Source of the DNA: Pseudomonas kermanshahensis
GTDB taxonomy: Bacteria > Pseudomonadota > Gammaproteobacteria > Pseudomonadales > Pseudomonadaceae
DNA length: 64,000 nucleotides
Assembly (NCBI RefSeq): GCF_014269205.2
Contig: NZ_JABWRY020000001.1
Coordinates: forward strand, 372,001 to 436,000
Direction of reading: 5' to 3'
The notes below the pieces were generated by a model that searched no databases, was not told where the DNA came from, and saw only the letters and a list, made by a program, of their open reading frames with translations. Shown here in pieces: positions 28,085 through 37,596 of the stretch (within the stretch, counting starts at the first letter, position 1; the number at the start of each line of letters is the position of its first letter). The translations under genes and the position numbers were made by a program.

Positions 28085-28974
28085 GGTGCATTCATCTCTA
28101 CAGGCCGGCGGCCATTGCCTTGAAGCACGCGCAATGCCGACTGTGGGGTATCGAACAGGAAGAGCTCGGGAAGGTCGAGGGCGTTCAGGTGGGCCTGATG
28201 CAGGGCGAGCGTGGCGCCGCCCAGCAGTTTTGGCCCCGGTATGCCTTGCAGCAGGCGCTGCAAGGCTTTGCTGTCGATGCGTGGCCCCAGGTGCAGCAGG
28301 AGGGCGCGCGGCTGCAGTGCGGCGATCGCCCGTTGCAGCTGTGGGCCGCCGACCGGCTGTTCCAGCACTTCGACAGGGATGCCATTGCTGCTCAGCAGCC
28401 AGGCGCATAGCCACAGCGCGGGGTCGAAGGCCTCCTCGCTGTCTTCGGCCAGCAGCACCGCTGGGCCTTGTAGCAGTTGGTTGTCGTGGTACACCCGGGC
28501 GCCGAGCTTGCTGCGCAGCCAGGTTTGGAAAAACACCTGTTCAAGCCGGGCATTGAAATAGTTGCGCCAGCGCAGCTCCAGGCTGTCGAGCAGGGGCAGC
28601 AGCAGTTGCTCGCACAGGGTGATGGCGGGGTACAGCGCCATGGCTTGGTTGAGTTGCTGGTCGAGTGCACGTTGCGAGAGGTTGGCGATGGCCTCGATCA
28701 ACTGCGCCTGCCGGGCCTGCCAGTCGCTTTGCGGGGCGCTGCTGGTGGGTTTGTCGAGCAGCTCACGCACCTGGCCCACCGACGCGCCGCGCTGCAGCCA
28801 GGCCAGGATCGCTTCGACACGTTCGACCTGCTCGATGGAATACAACCGGTGCCCTTTAGCGGTGCGTTGCGGCTTGAGCAGGCCGTACCGACGTTCCCAG
28901 GCACGCAGGGTGACGGGGTTGACGCCGGTGCGGCGGGCGAGCTCGCCGATAGGCAGCAGGCTTTCAGACGGCAT
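28075..28974 (-). CDS. MerR-family regulator, class II LitR-like
   Basis: A 299-residue regulator. A MerR winged helix (residues ~7-75: IGELARRTGVNPVTLRAWERRYGLLKPQRT) is followed by a helical B12-binding-type cap region and a Rossmann-like C-terminal part. I find no DxHxxG cobalamin motif. This matches class II LitR proteins, reported in P. putida to control light-induced genes including phrB together with a LOV protein. It is encoded between ybgA and phrB in overlapping frames, so it probably controls its own operon; the likely operators are described separately. Confidence 0.85.
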   Translation of the reverse strand: MPSESLLPIGELARRTGVNPVTLRAWERRYGLLKPQRTAKGHRLYSIEQVERVEAILAWLQRGASVGQVRELLDKPTSSAPQSDWQARQAQLIEAIANLSQRALDQQLNQAMALYPAITLCEQLLLPLLDSLELRWRNYFNARLEQVFFQTWLRSKLGARVYHDNQLLQGPAVLLAEDSEEAFDPALWLCAWLLSSNGIPVEVLEQPVGGPQLQRAIAALQPRALLLHLGPRIDSKALQRLLQGIPGPKLLGGATLALHQAHLNALDLPELFLFDTPQSALRVLQGNGRRPVEMNAPCN

Positions 28975-29932
28975 TACGAAGCCCCAGGCTCTCGGGGTGT
29001 GGTTGCAGGTAGGCTTGCTGCATCAGGTAAGGGTCGGGGTGTTTGCGCAGGTGATGCTTGAGCAAGGTCAGTGGCACGACCAGCGGCACCACGCCTTGTT
29101 GGTACTGGCTGATGAGGGTTTGCAATTCGGCCTTGTCCTGTGCGGTCAGGGCATCTTTGAAGTAGCCGCTCAGGTGCTGCAGCACGTTGCAGTGGGTGCC
29201 ACGGCTGGCACAGCGACGTAGCGCTTGCATCAGCTCGCTGAAGTAACGTGGCCCGATCTCCTGTGGGTCGTCATCGCGGCTCATGGTGCCGAGCAGCCGC
29301 CCCAGCGTGCGGTAGGCTTGGGGGTTGTTGGCCATCAACAGGTACTTGTAGCGCGCATGAAAGCGCACCAGCGCGCCGCGGCTGAGGCCTTCGGCCAACA
29401 GCCGCTGCCAATCGGCATAGGCGTACACGCGGCTGATGAAGTTTTCGCGCAGCACAGCATCGTGCAGGCGGCCTTCCTCTTCCACCGGCAGGTCCGGACG
29501 CAGGCTGCAGAAGGCCTGGGCGTACACGCCGCGGCCGCCATGGAAGGCGGGGTGGCCGTTGTCCTGGTAGACCTTGACCCGCTCCAGGCCGCAGGAGGGC
29601 GACTTCTGCATGAAGATGTAGCCGCAGATATCATCGAGCTCGCCGGCCATCTGCTCGCCATAGGTGCGCAGCGGGCCGGTCAGGTCCATGCCGGGGTTGC
29701 GGGTGCCGACCACTTCGGGTTGCTCAGGGTTGCCGACCAGGCGGATAGGATCGCGTGGAATGCCGAGGCCGATAGCCACTTCTGGGCAAACGGGCACCCA
29801 TTCGAAATGCGCTTCCAGTTGTGTGCGGCACAGATCAGAGGCCTTGTGCCCGCCGTTGTAGCGCACACTGTGGCCGGTCAGGCAGGCGCTGATCGCGATG
29901 CGAGGCTTGCTGTGGGCGGTGGCGGCTTGCAT
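28964..29932 (-). CDS. YbgA-type DUF523-DUF1722 fusion protein
   Basis: A 322-residue two-domain protein. The N-terminal DUF523 part (residues ~10-160) has three conserved cysteines at 17 (ISACLTG), 49 (VPVCPE) and 114 (KSPSCG). This spacing resembles the [4Fe-4S] ligands of the thiouracil desulfidase TudS. DUF1722 follows (FHARYKYLLMANNP; LKHHLRKHPDPYLMQQAYL). E. coli ybgA likewise sits next to phr. The ATG at 29932 has GGAG ahead. It is the first gene of the ybgA-merR-phrB-SDR operon; its biochemical role is not established. Confidence 0.88.
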   Translation of the reverse strand: MQAATAHSKPRIAISACLTGHSVRYNGGHKASDLCRTQLEAHFEWVPVCPEVAIGLGIPRDPIRLVGNPEQPEVVGTRNPGMDLTGPLRTYGEQMAGELDDICGYIFMQKSPSCGLERVKVYQDNGHPAFHGGRGVYAQAFCSLRPDLPVEEEGRLHDAVLRENFISRVYAYADWQRLLAEGLSRGALVRFHARYKYLLMANNPQAYRTLGRLLGTMSRDDDPQEIGPRYFSELMQALRRCASRGTHCNVLQHLSGYFKDALTAQDKAELQTLISQYQQGVVPLVVPLTLLKHHLRKHPDPYLMQQAYLQPHPESLGLRNAV

Positions 29933-29942
29933 GGCTGTCTCC

Positions 29943-29983
29943 GGAAAACCTGTACGTGAAATCAAATTTGTACAAGTTTATTC
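29943..29983 (-). promoter_or_regulatory. LitR/MerR-type operator copy B, upstream of ybgA
   Basis: On the minus strand the block runs GGAATAA-A-CTTGTACAAA, then 11 bp, then GTACAGGTTTTCC. The arms AAACTTGTAC and GTACAGGTTT form a dyad. The same block with identical spacing precedes the flavoprotein gene at 31068-31109. It ends only ~10 bp from the ybgA ATG. A further half-site (AACCTGTACAAA) lies at about 30017-30028. TGTACA-containing dyads are typical of LitR/CarH-type MerR regulators. Confidence 0.7.
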
Positions 29984-30038
29984 CAGCACAGCTACGGAGT
30001 TATGCAAACAAGTTTTTTTGTACAGGTTCAGCGCCCGC

Positions 30039-31064
<1,026 letters not shown>

Positions 31065-31067
31065 TCA

Positions 31068-31109
31068 GGCAAACCTGTACAATGCACAACTTTTGTATAA
31101 GGTTATTCC
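31068..31109 (-). promoter_or_regulatory. LitR/MerR-type operator copy A, divergent promoter region
   Basis: Read on the minus strand: GGAATAA-C-CTTATACAAA, 11 bp, GTACAGGTTTGCC. The dyad arms are AACCTTATAC/GTACAGGTT. The element lies 43 bp ahead of the flavoprotein start and about 100 bp ahead of the divergent epimerase gene, so it could act on both. Its match in sequence and spacing to the element before ybgA is the main support. Confidence 0.7.
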
Positions 31110-31212
31110 GCTTTATAGAGCAGGTTGGCCTATGTTTATCCGAGAGCGTCGGGTCAAAAAAGTGCCTTGATCTTAAAAATAGACCACAGCCGCATTCTGC
31201 GAGGACACAGCC

Positions 31213-32118
31213 ATGCATATATTGCTGACAGGCGGCACTGGCTTGATTGGCCAGCACCTGTGCCAGTTCTGGCTCGGCCAGGGCCATCGCCTCACGGTCT
31301 GGAGCCGCCGACCGGAGCAGGTGCCAAAACTGTGCGGTAGCGGGGTGCGCGGTATCGCCCAGCTGGACGAACTGCAAGCGGATGATCACCTCGACGCGGT
31401 CATCAACCTGGCGGGTGCGCCGATCGCCGACCGGCCCTGGACCGGAGCCCGGCGCAACCTGTTGTGGGCCAGCCGTATCACGCTCACCGAGCAACTGCTG
31501 GCATGGCTGGGTGCGCGTGAGCAGCGCCCTGAGGTGCTGATTTCCGGTTCTGCGGTGGGTTGGTATGGGGATGGCGGTGAGCGTGAACTCACCGAGGCGT
31601 CCCAGCCGGTGCGCGAAGATTTTGCCAGCCAGTTGTGTATCGCCTGGGAAGAAACAGCCCAGCGTTCGCAAGCTCAAGGCATCCGCGTGGTGCTGGTGCG
31701 CACTGGGCTGGTACTGGCCAGCGATGGCGGCTTTTTGTCGCGCCTGCGGTTGCCCTTCAAGCTCGGGCTGGGCGGACCGTTGGGCGATGGTCGGCAGTGG
31801 ATGCCGTGGATCCATATAGACGACCAGGTCGCCCTGATTGATTTTCTCTTGCAGCATAAGGACACCAGCGGTCCTTATAATGCCTGCGCCCCAGAGCCTG
31901 TGCGCAACCGTGAGTTCGCCAGGCGGCTGGGCCGTGCGATGCACCGGCCGGCGCTGCTGCCTGTGCCTGCGCTTTTGCTGAAGGCCGGGCTCGGCGAGCT
32001 GTCGACGCTGCTGCTCGGCGGCCAGCGGGCGCGCCCGGTGCGCTTGCTGGCGGCAGGTTTCACTTTCCGTTTCAACGATCTGCAATCGGCCCTGGACGAC
32101 CTGTCCAGCCGCCTCTGA
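31213..32118 (+). CDS. TIGR01777-family NAD(P)-dependent epimerase (YfcH-like)
   Basis: A 301-residue extended-SDR protein. The N-terminal [14 protein letters not shown] is the nucleotide loop; [13 protein letters not shown], the RISLT-like helix ([13 protein letters not shown]), [14 protein letters not shown] with the active-site Tyr, and [21 protein letters not shown] are all TIGR01777 signatures. The reaction is unknown in this family. It is divergent from the photolyase cluster, and hemH starts 13 bp downstream. Confidence 0.93.
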   Translation: MHILLTGGTGLIGQHLCQFWLGQGHRLTVWSRRPEQVPKLCGSGVRGIAQLDELQADDHLDAVINLAGAPIADRPWTGARRNLLWASRITLTEQLLAWLGAREQRPEVLISGSAVGWYGDGGERELTEASQPVREDFASQLCIAWEETAQRSQAQGIRVVLVRTGLVLASDGGFLSRLRLPFKLGLGGPLGDGRQWMPWIHIDDQVALIDFLLQHKDTSGPYNACAPEPVRNREFARRLGRAMHRPALLPVPALLLKAGLGELSTLLLGGQRARPVRLLAAGFTFRFNDLQSALDDLSSRL

Positions 32119-32131
32119 CATAGGACGCTGC

Positions 32132-33145
32132 ATGACCGATCACGCCCTGCTGCTGGTTAACCTGGGATCCCCGGCCTCCACTTCGGTGGCCGATGTGCGC
32201 CGTTACCTCAACCAGTTCCTGATGGACCCGTACGTGATCGACCTGCCTTGGCCGGTGCGGCGCTTGCTGGTGTCGTTGATTCTGATCAAGCGCCCGGAAC
32301 AGTCGGCGCACGCCTACGCGTCGATCTGGTGGGACGAAGGCTCGCCACTGGTGGTGCTGACCCGCCGCCTGCAGGCTGCGATGGTCGAGCACTGGCCCCA
32401 TGGCCCGGTGGAAATCGCCATGCGTTACGGCCAGCCGGCGTTGCCCGAAGTGCTGGAGCGCCTGGCAGCTCAGGGCGTGCGCAAGGTCACCTTGGCACCG
32501 CTTTATCCACAGTTTGCAGACAGTACGGTGACCACCGTGGTGGCGTTGGCCAAACAGACGGTCAGCGAGCGCCAGTTGCCGTTGCAGATGCGCGTGCTGC
32601 AGCCGTTCTACGACCATCCCGAGTACATCGAGGCGCTGGTGGCCAGCGCCAAGCCTTACCTGCAGCAGGATTACGACCACCTGTTGCTGAGTTTTCATGG
32701 GCTGCCGGAGCGGCACCTGAAAAAGCTCGACCCCACCGGTAAGCATGATTTTCAGGCGGCCGATTGCTGCAAGGACGCCAGTGCCGAAATGCGCGCCGTG
32801 TGTTATCGCGGGCAGTGTTTGGCCACGGCCAAGGCCTTTGCGCAGAAAATGGGCATACCAGATGGCAAGTGGTCGGTGTCGTTCCAGTCGCGCCTGGGGC
32901 GCGCCAAGTGGATCGAACCCTATACCGAGACGCGGCTGGACGAGTTGGCCAAGGCGGGGGTGAAGAAGCTGCTGGTGATGTGCCCGGCGTTCGTTGCCGA
33001 TTGCATCGAAACGTTGGAAGAGATCGGCGATCGCGGCAAAGAACAATTCATCGAGGCAGGGGGCGAGGAATTGCTGCTGGTGCCGTGCCTGAATGATCAC
33101 CCAGAGTGGGTGAAGGTGCTGGCGGGGATGTGCGAAAAAGCCTGA
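32132..33145 (+). CDS. hemH: Ferrochelatase
   Basis: A 337-residue ferrochelatase inserting Fe2+ into protoporphyrin IX. The N-terminal [12 protein letters not shown] is typical. The catalytic His is in [15 protein letters not shown] and the conserved Glu region is [15 protein letters not shown]. The sequence contains [16 protein letters not shown], the usual porphyrin-site block. It follows the epimerase gene within 13 bp, a pairing common in pseudomonads. Confidence 0.96.
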   Translation: MTDHALLLVNLGSPASTSVADVRRYLNQFLMDPYVIDLPWPVRRLLVSLILIKRPEQSAHAYASIWWDEGSPLVVLTRRLQAAMVEHWPHGPVEIAMRYGQPALPEVLERLAAQGVRKVTLAPLYPQFADSTVTTVVALAKQTVSERQLPLQMRVLQPFYDHPEYIEALVASAKPYLQQDYDHLLLSFHGLPERHLKKLDPTGKHDFQAADCCKDASAEMRAVCYRGQCLATAKAFAQKMGIPDGKWSVSFQSRLGRAKWIEPYTETRLDELAKAGVKKLLVMCPAFVADCIETLEEIGDRGKEQFIEAGGEELLLVPCLNDHPEWVKVLAGMCEKA

Positions 33146-33158
33146 ATGAGTCCGCCCT

Positions 33159-33255
33159 TGTGGGGGCGGCCTTGTGCTGCGAAGAGGCCGGTGATGACAC
33201 AGAAGATTGATGTGTTTTCAACGGCCTCTTCGCAGCACAAGGCTGCTCCTACAGG
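33159..33255. repeat. Inverted REP pair
   Basis: A GAAGAGGCC-type unit and its inverse (ggcctcttcgcagcacaagg) lie between hemH and uraA, which converge here. The left outer arm is imperfect (tgggggcggcc against ggctgctccta). Confidence 0.85.
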
Positions 33256-33286
33256 GGAGGCGTTTTGCGGCAGGAGCGCGTGGCAA

Positions 33287-34561
33287 TCAAGGCAGCTGAT
33301 CATCCAGCTTCTTGTTCTTCCAGCCATCATTGCCCGGCAGGATCAGGTTCAGGGCAATGGCCACCACGGCGCACAGGGCGATGCCCTTCAGGCCCCAGTC
33401 GTCCGGGCCGTCACCGCTGCCGATCAACACGCCGCCAATACCGAACACCAGGGTCACCGAAACGATCACCAGGTTGCGCGCCTCAGCCAGGTCGATCTTG
33501 TGGCGGATCATGGTGTTCATGCCCACCGCCGCAATCGAGCCGAACAGCAGGCACAGAATGCCGCCCATGACCGGTACCGGAATGCTCTGCAGCAGCGCGC
33601 CGAACTTGCCGATGAAGGCCAGGGTAATAGCAAACACCGCCGCCCAGGTCATGATCTTCGGGTTGTAGTTCTTGGTCAGCATCACCGCGCCGGTCACTTC
33701 GGCGTAGGTGGTGTTGGGTGGGCCACCGAACAGGCCGGCAGCCGTGGTCGCCAGGCCGTCACCCAGCAGGGTGCGGTGCAAGCCAGGCTTTTTCAGGTAG
33801 TCGCGTCCGGTGACGCTGCCCACCGCAATCACCCCGCCGATATGCTCGATCGCCGGTGCCAGGGCTACCGGCACGATGAACAGGATGGCCTGCCAGTTGA
33901 ACGCCGGCGCGGTGAAGTTGGGGATCTCCAACCACGGTGCAGCGGCAATCTTGGCCGTGTCTACCACGCCAAAGGCAAACGCCAGGGCAAAGCCCACCAG
34001 CACGCCGGAGATGATCGGCACCAGGCGGAAGATACCCTTGCCGAAAACTGCGACGATCAAGGTAGTCAGCAGTGCCGGCATCGAGATCAGCATGGCGGTC
34101 TTGTAAGGCATCAGCGCAGCACCGTCACCGCCCTTGCCCATGGCCATGTTGGCAGCGATGGGCGCCATGGCCAGGCCAATCGAGATGATCACTGGGCCAA
34201 TCACCACAGGCGGCAGCATGCGGTCGATGAAACCGGTGCCTTTGATTTTTACCATCAGCCCCATGAAGGTGTAGACGAAGCCTGCGGCCATTACGCCGCC
34301 CATGGTTTCGGCCAGGCCGAACTGGCCCTTGGCAAGGATGATCGGGGTGATGAAGGCAAAGCTGGATGCCAGGAACACCGGGACCTGACGGCCGGTGACC
34401 AGCTGGAACAGCAGCGTGCCGATACCGGCGGTGAACAGCGCGACGTTCGGGTCGAGGCCGGTGATCAGTGGCATCAGCACCAGCGCGCCAAATGCCACAA
34501 AGAGCATCTGCGCGCCCGAAACGACCTGGCGCCAAAGCGGGTCGTTGAAGCCGTCCTGCAT
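33287..34561 (-). CDS. uraA: Uracil/xanthine permease
   Basis: A 424-residue NCS2-family nucleobase:H+ symporter with about 14 predicted membrane segments. Family motifs include FLASSFAFITPI near the N-terminus, VIAVGSVTGRDYLKKPGLHRTLLGDGLAT with the conserved acidic/Gly block, and FGGPPNTTYAEVTGAV. The first residues (DPLWRQVVSGAQMLFVAFGALVLMP) resemble UraA. It starts 2 bp after upp ends, so uptake and phosphoribosylation of uracil are encoded together. Confidence 0.95.
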   Translation of the reverse strand: MQDGFNDPLWRQVVSGAQMLFVAFGALVLMPLITGLDPNVALFTAGIGTLLFQLVTGRQVPVFLASSFAFITPIILAKGQFGLAETMGGVMAAGFVYTFMGLMVKIKGTGFIDRMLPPVVIGPVIISIGLAMAPIAANMAMGKGGDGAALMPYKTAMLISMPALLTTLIVAVFGKGIFRLVPIISGVLVGFALAFAFGVVDTAKIAAAPWLEIPNFTAPAFNWQAILFIVPVALAPAIEHIGGVIAVGSVTGRDYLKKPGLHRTLLGDGLATTAAGLFGGPPNTTYAEVTGAVMLTKNYNPKIMTWAAVFAITLAFIGKFGALLQSIPVPVMGGILCLLFGSIAAVGMNTMIRHKIDLAEARNLVIVSVTLVFGIGGVLIGSGDGPDDWGLKGIALCAVVAIALNLILPGNDGWKNKKLDDQLP

Positions 34562-34563
34562 GG

Positions 34564-35202
34564 TCAGGCGTCCTTTTGCTTGGTGCCGAAGATCTTGTCG
34601 CCGGCATCACCCAGGCCTGGCACGATGTAGCCGTGCTCGTTCAGGCGCTGGTCGATCGAAGCGGTGTAGATCTGTACATCCGGGTGGGCTTTTTCCACCA
34701 CATTGATGCCTTCGGGTGCGGCGACCAGCACCATGGCGCGAATCTCTTTGCAGCCAGCTTTTTTCAGCAGGTCGATGGTGGCGACCATCGAGGCGCCGGT
34801 GGCCAGCATCGGGTCGATGATCAGGGCCAGACGCTGGTTGATGTCCGGCGCGAGCTTTTCCAGGTAGGTGTGGGCTTCGAGGGTTTCTTCGTTGCGCGCG
34901 ACGCCGACGGCACTGACCTTGGCACCCGGAATCAGGCTGAGCACGCCGTCGAGCATGCCGATGCCGGCGCGCAGGATCGGGACGACGGTAATCTTCTTGC
35001 CGGCGATTTTTTCGACCTGTACCTTGCCACACCACCCGTCGATCTCGTAGGTTTCCAGTGGCAGGTCCTGGGTGGCTTCATAGGTCAGAAGCGCGCCGAC
35101 TTCCTGGGCAAGTTCGCGAAAATTCTTGGTGCTGATGTCGGCACGGCGCATGAGGCCGAGCTTGTGGCGGATCAGCGGATGGCGGATCTCACGAGTGGGC
35201 AT
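34564..35202 (-). CDS. upp: Uracil phosphoribosyltransferase
   Basis: A 212-residue enzyme converting uracil and PRPP to UMP. The PRPP-binding loop is [12 protein letters not shown] and the uracil-binding C-terminal segment is [18 protein letters not shown]. The N-terminal [16 protein letters not shown] is typical. It is the first gene of upp-uraA and divergent from hpt. Confidence 0.97.
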   Translation of the reverse strand: MPTREIRHPLIRHKLGLMRRADISTKNFRELAQEVGALLTYEATQDLPLETYEIDGWCGKVQVEKIAGKKITVVPILRAGIGMLDGVLSLIPGAKVSAVGVARNEETLEAHTYLEKLAPDINQRLALIIDPMLATGASMVATIDLLKKAGCKEIRAMVLVAAPEGINVVEKAHPDVQIYTASIDQRLNEHGYIVPGLGDAGDKIFGTKQKDA

Positions 35203-35365
35203 AGGGGGGGCTCCGAAAGGCGGGCAAAAAAACCGCGCTAGATTAATCTATTCAGCCTGTGCTGTCGTGTAGTCCTTTTGGACGTTAGTCCATAAATGCT
35301 TGATCTGTGGCGAGCGGATGCGTACCTTTGCCCGCTTTTCCAAAATACCCCCCCTGGAGAGCGCA

Positions 35366-35923
35366 ATGTCCGCCGATCTCGAGCACATCCGTCAAGTCAT
35401 GCGCGAAGCAGACTGTCTGTACACCGAAGCCGAAGTCGAAGCGGCCATCGCCAAGGTCGGCGAGCAGATCTGCAAAGACCTGCACGACAAGAACCCGGTG
35501 GTCTTCTGCGTGATGAACGGCGGCCTTATCTTCTCGGGCAAGCTGCTGACCCACCTGCAGTTCCCGCTGGAAGCGTCGTACCTGCACGCCACCCGCTACC
35601 GCAACCAGACCAGCGGCGGCGAGTTGTTCTGGAAAGCCAAGCCAGAAGTCTCGTTCATCGACCGTGACGTGCTGATCGTCGACGATATCCTCGACGAAGG
35701 CCACACCCTCAGCGCCATCATCGAGTTCTGCAAGCACGCCGGTGCGCGCTCGGTGCACACCGCGGTGCTGATCGACAAGGACCACGACCGCAAAGCCAGC
35801 CCGGACCTTAAAGCCAACTACGTCGGCCTGCCCTGCGTCGATCGCTACATCTTCGGCTATGGCATGGACTACAAGGGCTACTGGCGTAACGCTAACGGCA
35901 TCTTCGCCGTCAAGGGGCTGTAA
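35366..35923 (+). CDS. hpt: Hypoxanthine-guanine phosphoribosyltransferase
   Basis: A 185-residue purine salvage enzyme making IMP/GMP from PRPP. The PRPP loop is VLIVDDILDEGHTLSA, with the flexible-loop and FCVMNGGLIF strand upstream. A C-terminal YIFGYGMDYKGYWRN completes the fold. The ATG at 35366 has GGAGAG ahead. The WbuC gene follows after 2 bp. Confidence 0.95.
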   Translation: MSADLEHIRQVMREADCLYTEAEVEAAIAKVGEQICKDLHDKNPVVFCVMNGGLIFSGKLLTHLQFPLEASYLHATRYRNQTSGGELFWKAKPEVSFIDRDVLIVDDILDEGHTLSAIIEFCKHAGARSVHTAVLIDKDHDRKASPDLKANYVGLPCVDRYIFGYGMDYKGYWRNANGIFAVKGL

Positions 35924-35925
35924 CC

Positions 35926-36399
35926 ATGCGCCAGCCCGCGTTCATCGACCAATCGCTGTTCGCCGAGCTGGCGCAGAAGGCTGCCGCCAACCCTCGCGGG
36001 CGGCAGCACCATAACTTCCATGAGATGGAAGAGCCTTGCCACCGCATGGCAGTCGGGCTGCAGCCGACGACCTACATCCCACCCCATCGGCACCTGAGCG
36101 ACGACAAGGCCGAAGCACTGATCGTGCTCAAGGGGCGCCTTGGCCTGCTGATCTTTGATGAGCACGGTGCGCTGACTGAAAAGCGGGTGCTGCAGGCGGG
36201 CGGCGATTGCCTGGGTGTAGACCTGGCGCCCGGTACCTACCACGGGTTGGTGGTACTGGAGCCGGACAGCATCCTCTTCGAGTGCAAGGCAGGGCCGTAC
36301 CGGCCAGTGGGCGAGGGCGAGCATGCCCACTGGGCGCCGCGTGAAGGCGAGGCCGGCGTGGCCGAGTACCAGGCCTGGATGCGCGCCCAGTTCGATTGA
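35926..36399 (+). CDS. WbuC-family cupin metalloprotein
   Basis: A 157-residue small cupin. Metal-ligand candidates are in YIPPHRHLSDDKAE and the YHGLVVLEP segment, and the family N-terminus RQPAFIDQ and GPYRP near the C-terminus fit WbuC. Related proteins are found with O-antigen or surface polysaccharide loci, but here the gene follows hpt within 2 bp, so no polysaccharide role can be inferred. The reaction is unknown. Confidence 0.85.
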   Translation: MRQPAFIDQSLFAELAQKAAANPRGRQHHNFHEMEEPCHRMAVGLQPTTYIPPHRHLSDDKAEALIVLKGRLGLLIFDEHGALTEKRVLQAGGDCLGVDLAPGTYHGLVVLEPDSILFECKAGPYRPVGEGEHAHWAPREGEAGVAEYQAWMRAQFD

Positions 36400-36432
36400 T
36401 ATTGCCAATAATGGTATGCATGCGGGCTCAAC

Positions 36433-36549
36433 GGTAGGAGCGGCCTTGCGTCGCGAAAGGGCTGCGCAGCAGCCCCGGCAATTTCAGCTGTGAAGCATAA
36501 ATCGTAGGGCTGCTGCGCAGCCCTTTCGCGACGCAAGGCCGCTCCTACA
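36433..36549. repeat. Inverted REP pair, GCGAAAGGG-type
   Basis: ggtaggagcggccttgcgtcg and cgacgcaaggccgctcctac face each other, each continuing into cgaaagggctgcgcagcagccc or its complement. The arms are nearly perfect over about 45 bp, longer than most pairs in the window. Confidence 0.88.
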
Positions 36550-36599
36550 AGAGCCAGCGCAGGCCATGCTAGAGTGCGCCTTCATTCAAGGAGCCTCAC

Positions 36600-37070
36600 A
36601 TGCGTGCGATTCTTCCCCTCCTGCTGGCGGTCAGCCTGCCTATCTGTGCCGCCCCGCTGCACAGCCAGTTTCTGCCGCCTGACGACCTGTCTCTGCGCCA
36701 GGAAGCGCCGACCGGTCAGCAACTGCTGCAAGTGACCGATTATGCAGTGGTGGTCGGTGCCCAGCGCCAGTCCGACCAGCAACCAATCCCCATCACCGCA
36801 TCGTTGCAAATGCGCCTCAAGGGCAAGCCGCTGAGCAAGGGCGCCACCATCGCCCAGGTGCTGCTGACCTTTGATGGTGAAGCCGGCAAAAGCTTGAAAA
36901 AGCCCGTCTATGACGAGAAAACTCGCACCTTGAGCCTCAACTACCCGGTCAGCGATTACCGCGTGATCATGGACCTGCTGCGCAACGAAACGCTCTACGT
37001 GCAGTTTTTGACCTACGGCAACGGCCATATCTGGGCCGACCTGCACACCGGCACCGTACGTACGCGTTGA
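36600..37070 (+). CDS. Secreted protein of unknown function
   Basis: A 156-residue protein with a clear signal peptide (MRAILPLLLAVSLPICA, cleavage near residue 18). The mature part is predicted beta-rich (DYAVVVGAQ, ASLQMRLKGKPL, LTFDGEAGK, YVQFLTYGNGHIWADLHTG). I do not recognise a domain. It is periplasmic by inference. It is preceded by an AAGGAGCCTCAC ribosome binding site and followed by the PA4642-type gene. Confidence 0.75.
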   Translation: MRAILPLLLAVSLPICAAPLHSQFLPPDDLSLRQEAPTGQQLLQVTDYAVVVGAQRQSDQQPIPITASLQMRLKGKPLSKGATIAQVLLTFDGEAGKSLKKPVYDEKTRTLSLNYPVSDYRVIMDLLRNETLYVQFLTYGNGHIWADLHTGTVRTR

Positions 37071-37138
37071 GGCGCGCGCCCTGCGGGGGGTAAACTGCCG
37101 GCCTTCGAAATTCCGTGATGGTCCAGTTGGAGTCGGCA

Positions 37139-37429
37139 ATGCGTAAAGACAAGAAACAGGTAATCGGTGACGAAATCAGCGACGACTACATCAAGTCGTT
37201 CCTTCAGTTCGAGCCGGCCGATGGCGTGACTTCGCCGTCGCTGCACAAGCTGGTCAAGGCTTACCGTGGCCTGCGTGTCGACGACTTCGAGCGTTTCGTC
37301 GGCTTCTTCGTCGAAGCGGGCCTGGACCTGGATGGCAAGGACGAGCACGGCAAGACCTTCGTCGAACAGATCGCCGACCAGCGCAACGCCCCTGAGTACA
37401 TCGAGATCATCGATAAAGCCCGCGGCTGA
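37139..37429 (+). CDS. PA4642-family small conserved protein
   Basis: A 96-residue acidic protein (MRKDKKQVIGDEISDD...) like the uncharacterised pseudomonad PA4642 family. It is soluble and helical with no cysteine, and the C-terminal LDGKDEHGKTFVEQIADQRNAPEY block is typical. The ATG at 37139 is chosen because GGAG lies eight bases ahead; a start at 37115 would add eight residues. Function is unknown. It converges with mqo. Confidence 0.8.
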   Translation: MRKDKKQVIGDEISDDYIKSFLQFEPADGVTSPSLHKLVKAYRGLRVDDFERFVGFFVEAGLDLDGKDEHGKTFVEQIADQRNAPEYIEIIDKARG

Positions 37430-37445
37430 TTGTTAAGCCTGTACT

Positions 37446-37533
37446 GGTCTCTTCGCGGGCAAGCCCGCTCCCACAGGTATTGCACCGCTCTCAAGATCTG
37501 TGAAACGCCTGTGGGCTTGCCCATGAAGAGACC
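37446..37533. repeat. Diverged inverted REP pair
   Basis: ggtctcttcgcgggcaagcc and its rough inverse (gggcttgcccatgaagagacc) flank ~30 bp. This is the CGGGCAAGCCCGCTCCCACAGG subfamily, different from the TGCTGCGAAG type elsewhere. Confidence 0.8.
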
Positions 37534-37556
37534 GGCACAGGCCAAAACGCAGGCAC

Positions 37557-37583
37557 AAAAAAACGCCCCGAGGGGCGTTTTTT
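37557..37583 (-). terminator. Rho-independent terminator after mqo (bidirectional)
   Basis: The stem AACGCCCC/GGGGCGTT with A-run on one side and T-run on the other (AAAAAAACGCCCCGAGGGGCGTTTTTT) lies just beyond the mqo stop and can act on both strands. Confidence 0.9.
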
Positions 37584-37596
37584 CGTTTCAGCCAGC

